A stretch of DNA of 64,000 bases from Sphingobium trunci (GTDB lineage: Bacteria; Pseudomonadota; Alphaproteobacteria; Sphingomonadales; Sphingomonadaceae), in contig NZ_JAKUJY010000002.1 in NCBI RefSeq assembly GCF_022664535.1, positions 62,001-126,000 on the forward strand. The letters run 5' to 3'. Numbering within the stretch: the first letter of the stretch is position 1; each line of letters opens with the position of its first letter. Shown one piece after another: positions 56,953 to 64,000 of the stretch. The notes under the pieces are model-generated. The model saw only the letters and a program-made list of their open reading frames with translations, ran no database searches and was not told where the DNA came from. The position numbers and the translations under genes are program-made.

Positions 56953-58356
56953 TTATCGATAACAGACCTTCTTCGCCGCCGCGACGACGCGGGGCGCATC
57001 GATCAGCGCGGCCTTTTCGAGGTTCGCGGCGTAAGGCAGCGGCACATCCTCGTTGGTGACGCGCAGCACCGGGGCATCGAGGTCGTCGAAGCCCTGCTCC
57101 ATGACCACGGCGGCGATTTCCGATGCGATCGAGCAGACCGGCCAGCCTTCTTCCACCACCACCAGGCGGTTCGTCTTCTTCAGGCTCTCCAGCACCGTCG
57201 CAGTGTCCAGGGGGCGCAGGGTGCGCAGGTCGATGACCTCCGCGTCGATGCCTTCGGCAGCCAGCGTTTCGGCGGCCTCCAGAGCGACGCCGACGCCGAT
57301 CGAATAGCTGACCAGCGTCACGTCCTTCCCCTCGCGGACGATACGGGCCTTGCCGATCGGCAGGACATAATCGTCGACCTTGGGCACGTCGAAGCTGCGG
57401 CCATAGACCAGTTCATTCTCCAGGAACACGACCGGGTCTTCGGAACGAATGGCTGCCTTCAGCAGGCCCTTGGCATCGGCCGAGTCATAGGGCGCGATCA
57501 CGATCAGGCCGGGAACCGCCGCATACCAGGGACCGTAATTCTGGCTGTGCTGGGCAGCGACGCGGCTTGCCGCGCCGTTGGGACCGCGGAACACGATCGG
57601 GCAGCGCATCTGCCCGCCGGACATGTAATTGGTCTTGGCCGCCGAGTTGATGATGTGATCGATGGCCTGCATCGCGAAGTTGAAGGTCATGAACTCGATG
57701 ACCGGCTTCAGGCCGCCCATGGCCGCGCCCGCGCCGATCCCCGCAAAGCCATATTCGGTGATGGGGGTGTCAATGACACGCTTGCCGCCAAATTCCTCCA
57801 GCAGGCCCTGGGTGACCTTGTAGGCGCCCTGATATTCGGCGACTTCCTCGCCCATGACGAAGACGCGCTCGTCACGGCGCATTTCCTCGGCCATGGCGTC
57901 GCGGAGCGCTTCGCGCACGGTCGTCTTCACATATTCGGTGCCTTCGGGAAGTGCCGGATCCTTGACGGTTGCCTTCGCCTCGGTGGCGAGCTTCGACGTT
58001 CCGCTCTCGGCCTTTTTCGGTTCCGGCGCGGCTTCGGCCCTGGGCGCTTCCGCCTTGGGAGCCGGGGCCGCCTCGCTGCCCTCGCCCGCCCCATCTCCGG
58101 TGCCATCTCCGGCCCCATTTCCGGCCATAGTCGCGATGACGGTGCCGACCTTCACGCCTTCGGTGCCCTCGGCCACCATGATCTGGCCGATCTTGCCTTC
58201 GTCGACGGCTTCGAATTCCATCGTCGCCTTGTCGGTCTCGATCTCGGCCAGAATGTCGCCCGACCGGACCTCGTCACCTTCCTTCACCAGCCATTTCGCC
58301 AGCGTGCCTTCCTCCATGGTCGGCGAAAGCGCCGGCATCTTGATTTCGATACCCAT
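56953..58356 (-). CDS. pdhB: Pyruvate dehydrogenase E1 component, beta subunit with lipoyl domain
   Basis: Part of the complex that converts pyruvate to acetyl-CoA. The 467-residue protein has an N-terminal lipoyl domain (1-78) with the modified lysine K43 in [11 protein letters not shown], an Ala/Pro/Glu-rich linker (about 80-135), then the E1-beta transketolase domain. This carries [22 protein letters not shown] and [17 protein letters not shown] lipoyl domain on E1-beta is characteristic of alphaproteobacterial complexes. Its ATG shares a base with the pdhA stop. Confidence 0.95.
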   Translation of the reverse strand: MGIEIKMPALSPTMEEGTLAKWLVKEGDEVRSGDILAEIETDKATMEFEAVDEGKIGQIMVAEGTEGVKVGTVIATMAGNGAGDGTGDGAGEGSEAAPAPKAEAPRAEAAPEPKKAESGTSKLATEAKATVKDPALPEGTEYVKTTVREALRDAMAEEMRRDERVFVMGEEVAEYQGAYKVTQGLLEEFGGKRVIDTPITEYGFAGIGAGAAMGGLKPVIEFMTFNFAMQAIDHIINSAAKTNYMSGGQMRCPIVFRGPNGAASRVAAQHSQNYGPWYAAVPGLIVIAPYDSADAKGLLKAAIRSEDPVVFLENELVYGRSFDVPKVDDYVLPIGKARIVREGKDVTLVSYSIGVGVALEAAETLAAEGIDAEVIDLRTLRPLDTATVLESLKKTNRLVVVEEGWPVCSIASEIAAVVMEQGFDDLDAPVLRVTNEDVPLPYAANLEKAALIDAPRVVAAAKKVCYR

Positions 58357-59456
58357 TAATATTGCTCCACCAGCACGTCGGTATAAAGTTCGTGCATTTC
58401 CGGTTCGGGAGAGGTTTCAGCGAAGTCCGCCGCATCGCTGACGACCTTCCGGATGTCCTGGTCGATCTTCTTGAGTTCGTCCTCGCTCACGCCGGCTTCG
58501 GTCAGATATTTCTTGACGCCCTCGATCGGGTCGGACTTGTCGCGCATCGACTGCACTTCCTCGCGCGACCGGTATTTGGCCGGATCGGACATGGAGTGGC
58601 CGCGATAGCGATAGGTCTTCATTTCGAGCAGGATCGGACCGTTGCCGCCCTGTACCCATTTGAGCGCTTCCTCGGTCGCGCCGCGAACCGCCAGAACGTC
58701 CATGCCGTTCACCTGGATGCCCGGAATGCGGAAGCTTTCACCGCGGCGGTAAAGCTGATCTTCCGCCGAGGAGCGGTTGACGCTGGTGCCCATGGCATAT
58801 TGGTTGTTTTCGATCACGAAGATGATCGGCAGCTTCCACAGCTCGGCCATGTTGAAGCTTTCGTAGACCTGGCCCTGGTTGGCCGCGCCGTCACCGAAAT
58901 AGGCGACGCACACGCCGCCGTCATTGTTATATTTATGGGCAAAGCCAAGGCCGGCACCCAGCGACACCTGCGCGCCGACGATACCATGGCCGCCGTAGAA
59001 TTTATGCTCGACGCTGAACATGTGCATCGAACCGCCCTTGCCGCGCGAGATGCCCGCTTCGCGGCCGGTCAGTTCGGCCATGATGACGTTGGGATCGATG
59101 CCATAGGCCAGCATATGGCCATGGTCGCGATAGCCGGTGATAACGCTGTCTTTGCCGGGTTTGAGCGCCGACTGGATGCCGACCGCGACGGCCTCCTGAC
59201 CGATATAGAGGTGGCAGAAGCCGCCGATCAGGCCCAGTCCGTAGAGCTGGCCCGCCTTTTCCTCGAAGCGGCGGATGAGGACCATCTGCCGGTAGAATTG
59301 CAGCAGCTCTTCCTGGGTGGCCTTATAGTCTTTGGGAGTATCGGGGCGAGGCCGGTTATGGTCCGCGCCGGCGTGGTCGGCCGTCGCTCGTGCTTCTGCA
59401 CGAGCGGGGCTTGCTGCCTTTGCGCGTGAAGGACGCGGCGTCGTTGGTTTCGCCAA
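58356..59456 (-). CDS. pdhA: Pyruvate dehydrogenase E1 component, alpha subunit
   Basis: The thiamine-diphosphate subunit of E1. From TTG 59456 it has 366 residues, with a Lys/Ala/Pro-rich N-terminal tail of about 45 residues before [20 protein letters not shown]. The ThDP motif starts at [20 protein letters not shown] and ends in ENNQ; the phosphorylation-loop-like [15 protein letters not shown] is present. The TTG start is supported by AAAAGGA eight bases upstream and absence of a better ATG or GTG. pdhB follows with TAATG overlap. Confidence 0.94.
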   Translation of the reverse strand: MAKPTTPRPSRAKAASPARAEARATADHAGADHNRPRPDTPKDYKATQEELLQFYRQMVLIRRFEEKAGQLYGLGLIGGFCHLYIGQEAVAVGIQSALKPGKDSVITGYRDHGHMLAYGIDPNVIMAELTGREAGISRGKGGSMHMFSVEHKFYGGHGIVGAQVSLGAGLGFAHKYNNDGGVCVAYFGDGAANQGQVYESFNMAELWKLPIIFVIENNQYAMGTSVNRSSAEDQLYRRGESFRIPGIQVNGMDVLAVRGATEEALKWVQGGNGPILLEMKTYRYRGHSMSDPAKYRSREEVQSMRDKSDPIEGVKKYLTEAGVSEDELKKIDQDIRKVVSDAADFAETSPEPEMHELYTDVLVEQY

Positions 59457-59600
59457 GGCTCTTATCCTTTTGCGTGGGTGAGGATGGAAGGAAGGCCCGT
59501 ATAGCGGCAGAGCGCCCCAAAATGCAACGCACTCATGGGTCTGAAACACGGCAAATCCGCCCAAACGGGCGTTCCAGTGGGAGGGCCGGAGCAGAGACGA

Positions 59601-59912
59601 TCAGTTTAGCGGCACGATGACTTCATCATGGTGGACGACGCCCAGTTCCCGCCGGATCAGCTCGTCGCTCAGATCGGGATCGACGCGCCGGGGATTCAAA
59701 AGATCCACCCGGTTCTTCAATTCCTGCCGATGGGCCTGGACCTGCTTCAGTTCCCCCTGCGCGTTATGCAGCTGACGCTTATAGTCGCCCCAGGCCAGAA
59801 TCCCGTTGGAACCCAACACCACATAGCCAGCGAAGAAAAGCAGAAGAAGCACCGCAATTGCCGGGCCGAAAGCCGAGAAAAGCAACATGCGGAGTTTCGC
59901 GATATGCGCCAT
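59601..59912 (-). CDS. ftsB: Septum formation initiator (FtsB/DivIC family)
   Basis: A 103-residue bitopic membrane protein of the divisome. A membrane span at about 13-33 (FGPAIAVLLLLFFAGYVVLG) is followed by a coiled coil (about 44-70, QLHNAQGELKQVQAHRQELK) and the DPDLSDELIRRELG end. Its position upstream of pdhA and downstream of eno on the same strand is the usual alphaproteobacterial order. It recruits later division proteins with FtsL and FtsQ in other bacteria. Confidence 0.9.
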   Translation of the reverse strand: MAHIAKLRMLLFSAFGPAIAVLLLLFFAGYVVLGSNGILAWGDYKRQLHNAQGELKQVQAHRQELKNRVDLLNPRRVDPDLSDELIRRELGVVHHDEVIVPLN

Positions 59913-59989
59913 GGACAGGTTGAATCACAGGGACGAGCGGGCCGCAAGCGAAATTTACGGTGCTTGCGGCCAGTCGTCGAAAATTTGAC

Positions 59990-62096
<2,107 letters not shown>

Positions 62097-62140
62097 GCCC
62101 GCCCCATGATGCAGTCCCGGTTGCGGGGGCGGAGGAAGTT

Positions 62141-62497
62141 TTGACGCAAGAGCCGATACAGACCGAGATGCCCGACGAGTCAGTCCGGGAGGTATTTTCG
62201 CGTCTCTATGCCGATGGGCGCGCCTATGCCGAAGCGGAGGTCGAGCGGCAGAAGCTGCGCGCCGGCATCGTCGCGGCGGGCGTGCGCAATGCAGCGATCT
62301 TCGCGGCTGTTGCCGTCGTGCTTCTGTTCGCCGCCCTGGTCGCGTGCCTGATCGGCGTCATCATTGCCCTGACGCCCGATCTGGGCGCAGGCTGGGCCAC
62401 TGCGGCCGTCGCGGGCGGCAGCCTGGCCATCGCGCTGCTGCTGCTGCTGATCGCCAAAGGACAGATGAGCCAGATCAAAAGGGCCGTCAAATCATGA
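62141..62497 (+). CDS. Phage-holin-family (YqjE-like) membrane protein
   Basis: A 118-residue protein with an amphipathic N-terminal helix (SVREVFSRLYADGRAYAEAE) and two membrane spans (about 50-75 and 85-107), the YqjE/holin 3.6-type layout. The start is inferred as TTG 62141 because GGAGGAAG (62131-62138) is just upstream; an earlier TTG at 62093 overlaps the previous stop and lacks a site. Its TGA overlaps the next ATG (ATGA). Confidence 0.8.
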   Translation: MTQEPIQTEMPDESVREVFSRLYADGRAYAEAEVERQKLRAGIVAAGVRNAAIFAAVAVVLLFAALVACLIGVIIALTPDLGAGWATAAVAGGSLAIALLLLLIAKGQMSQIKRAVKS

Positions 62498-62817
62498 GCC
62501 AGGAAGAGGCCTATCGCGCGGCATCGACCCGGGCGGACGAGCGCAAGGCCGCCTTTCTGAACAGCGCGCAGGCGGCCAAGGCGCGGATCGCCCCGGCCCG
62601 GCTGAAGCAGGATGCAAAGGACAAGGCGACGGAGACGCTGCTGGACGGCGCAGCCTATGCCGCCGCGAAAGTCCAGCAACGGCCGACCGCAACGGCGGCA
62701 GCAACTGCCGCTTTGGGCCTTTATTTATTCCGACGGCCACTTGGGGCACTTTTCCGGCGGCTATATGTTCGGATCAACAACCGCAAAGAAGATACTTCGG
62801 AGACTGACGATGGCTGA
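62494..62817 (+). CDS. Small membrane protein (YqjK-like position)
   Basis: A 107-residue protein, charged and helical at the N-terminus (AYRAASTRADERKAAFLNSA) with one hydrophobic stretch at about residues 68-88 (TATAAATAALGLYLFRRPLG). Start ATG 62494 overlaps the preceding stop, and the end overlaps the next gene by 8 bases, so expression is coupled. I do not recognise a named family; its place after a YqjE-like gene matches yqjK of E. coli. Confidence 0.72.
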   Translation: MSQEEAYRAASTRADERKAAFLNSAQAAKARIAPARLKQDAKDKATETLLDGAAYAAAKVQQRPTATAAATAALGLYLFRRPLGALFRRLYVRINNRKEDTSETDDG

Positions 62818-63418
62818 TATCCGTGCCCAGATCACCCGCGCCCGCGAAGCGGCGAACGATATGGCGGAGACTGCGTCGGGCATGTTCCGCGACACGACGG
62901 AGCGCGCTCGCGAAAGCGCCGGGGACATCATCCAGACCGGGCGTGAGCGGGCGGGCGATGTCCGTGACAAGGCCAGTGCCGCCTATGCCGATGCGCGTGA
63001 CCGATCGCAGCGCGTTGCCGCGCGCGCCAATGAGATTGTGCAGGAGCATCCGATCGCCGCCGTCGCGGGTGCCGTTGCGGCCGGAGCCGTGATCGCATGG
63101 ATGTTCCCGAAGAGCCGGAAGGTCATGAAAGCCCTGCCCGGTCTTGCCTCGACCGCTGGCGCAAAGGTGCTGGAAGCGGCGGCGGCCGCCCGAACGGCAG
63201 CCTCCGACAGCGCGGAAAATCTGAAGTCCACGGCCGGAGAAGCGCTGCACAGCGCAAGCGAAACCGCCAAGGAGGCCGCGTCATCGGCCAAGAGTGCAGC
63301 GGCTTCAGCCGATCTGGGCGGCAAGGCTTCGCGGCTGGCGGAAGATGCCGTCGCGATCGTTGCCGGCAAGATCGACGCGATCAGCGAAGCGCTGAAGGCG
63401 CGGTTGCCGAAAAGCTAA
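62810..63418 (+). CDS. DUF883/YqjD-like membrane-anchored helical protein
   Basis: A 202-residue protein. Residues 1-75 are amphipathic helix (REAANDMAETASGMFRDTTE), followed by the DUF883-type segment QEHPIAAVAGAVAAGAVIAW (about 77-97). A second Ala/Ser/Lys-rich helical part (110-180) looks like late-embryogenesis-type repeats. YqjD-family proteins localise ribosomes to the membrane in stationary phase in E. coli; transfer of that role is inference. It is the last gene of the four-gene operon. Confidence 0.78.
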   Translation: MADIRAQITRAREAANDMAETASGMFRDTTERARESAGDIIQTGRERAGDVRDKASAAYADARDRSQRVAARANEIVQEHPIAAVAGAVAAGAVIAWMFPKSRKVMKALPGLASTAGAKVLEAAAAARTAASDSAENLKSTAGEALHSASETAKEAASSAKSAAASADLGGKASRLAEDAVAIVAGKIDAISEALKARLPKS

Positions 63419-63523
63419 TCGCTTCGTCGCCAAAAGCACCCGGACAGGCCAGGCCACGCCCTTCCAAGGGCGTTGCAGCGCTGCTAATGTGATCGTTCAC
63501 CGAACAGGAGAACATAATATACC

Positions 63524-63745
63524 ATGAGCAAGCTGCACCTTGTAATGGGTGGTCGCGTCACCAATCCTCAGACGCTTGATTTTGAAGACCTGAACTCCAT
63601 CGACATCGTCGGCGTGTTCCCGGATTATGCGTCGGCGGAAAATGCCTGGCGCGGCGCGGCGCAGCGGACGGTCGACGATGCCGAGATGCGCTATGTGATC
63701 GTGCATCTGCACCGGCTGCTGGAACCCGACCTGCCGTCGGCCTGA
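63524..63745 (+). CDS. DUF4170 domain protein
   Basis: A 73-residue soluble protein (KLHLVMGGRVTNPQTLDFED, then VGVFPDYASAENAWRGAAQ and YVIVHLHRLLEP). This is the complete DUF4170 pattern, found in alphaproteobacteria as a single-domain protein of unknown function. AGGAG lies about 13 bases before ATG 63524. It stands alone between the YqjD-like operon and the convergent rhomboid gene. Confidence 0.85.
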   Translation: MSKLHLVMGGRVTNPQTLDFEDLNSIDIVGVFPDYASAENAWRGAAQRTVDDAEMRYVIVHLHRLLEPDLPSA

Positions 63746-63765
63746 ACTCTCAGGAAAGGGGCTGG

Positions 63766-64000
63766 TCAGGAAAGCGGCTGGGGCCGCTTGCGGAAGCGCC
63801 AGCGAAGCAGCGGACGCGTCAACGCCAGCCCCACCAGAAAGCCGCCGATATGCGCGGCGATCGCGATCTGGCCCAGATCGCCAAATCCTCCGGCAAGGCC
63901 GATCATCAACTGGATCGCGATCCAGCTTGCCGCCAGCCACAGCGCCCGCACCAGATTGGCCGAAAACGGCCCGATCCGCCGGACATTCTGCTGGCTGTAA
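63766..64000 (-). CDS. Rhomboid-family intramembrane serine protease, C-terminal part
   Basis: The frame is open to the window edge, so the gene begins beyond 64000. The 77 visible residues hold a membrane helix with ALWLAASWIAIQLMIGLAGG and the rhomboid histidine motif AAHIGGFLVGL, ending in a basic tail RWRFRKRPQPLS. The GxSG nucleophile would lie upstream, outside the window. The family cleaves substrates within the membrane. Confidence 0.85.
   Translation of the reverse strand, partial: YSQQNVRRIGPFSANLVRALWLAASWIAIQLMIGLAGGFGDLGQIAIAAHIGGFLVGLALTRPLLRWRFRKRPQPLS

Overview
The window is a 64 kb piece of an alphaproteobacterial chromosome, most likely from the Sphingomonadales (Sphingobium/Sphingomonas-like). 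This is an inference from gene content and codon style, not from a database search. Supporting points are the high G+C (37 of 60 bases in one sampled chromosomal line), pyruvate dehydrogenase with the lipoyl domain on E1-beta, DUF4170 and DUF3147 proteins, STN-type TonB receptors with FecI/FecR partners, and family-typical palindromic intergenic repeats.

Layout. 1-7.7 kb: the 3' end of rpsD with its terminator, divergent secreted S9 and M28 peptidases (the S9 copy has lost its nucleophile segment), an agmatine-to-putrescine operon (aguA, a DUF3147 membrane protein, aguB), a family-5 type uracil-DNA glycosylase and folK. 7.7-13.2 kb: an intact tRNA-Lys(UUU) whose 3' 46 bp is repeated at 13190-13235, bounding a 5,425-bp integrated element. 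The element holds a tyrosine integrase, a fragment of a large phage protein, a tandem-HTH protein and an unrecognised three-gene cassette of lower G+C. 13.2-24.2 kb: a small membrane peptide gene and a complete glycogen operon (glgP-glgB-glgC-glgA-glgX) preceded by a beta-lactamase-fold serine hydrolase. 24.2-31.6 kb: a cell-surface signalling locus with ECF sigma factor, FecR anti-sigma, STN-TonB receptor and a large autotransporter. 31.6-40.8 kb: gatCAB split by a palindromic repeat, a DUF3089 hydrolase, ruvX, a MerR-type regulator broken by a stop codon next to a glutaredoxin-MauE fusion, then serB and miaA, whose start codons overlap head to head. 40.8-47.7 kb: branched-chain amino acid synthesis (ilvB, an unknown small gene, ilvN, ilvC, then YceI, then leuA behind a leucine-rich leader peptide). 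47.7-56.6 kb: an M20 peptidase, a dicarboxylate-type symporter, trmFO, an EF-hand protein, a short squalene/phytoene synthase-like protein and three TadE/TadG-type pilus proteins. 57-64 kb: pdhA-pdhB, ftsB, eno, a YqjD/YqjE-like membrane-anchor operon, DUF4170 and the 3' end of a rhomboid protease.

How the genes work together. Most of the window is core metabolism: glycogen storage and turnover, Ile/Val/Leu synthesis, polyamine synthesis, tRNA charging and modification, and the lower-glycolysis to acetyl-CoA link. The accessory content is the tRNA-Lys element, the sigma/FecR/receptor/autotransporter locus and the Tad-like cluster. The best candidate for an undescribed system is the three-gene cassette at 9069-10944. 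The best candidate regulatory element is the leu leader at 45622-45720. No CRISPR array, rRNA or insertion-sequence transposase was seen.
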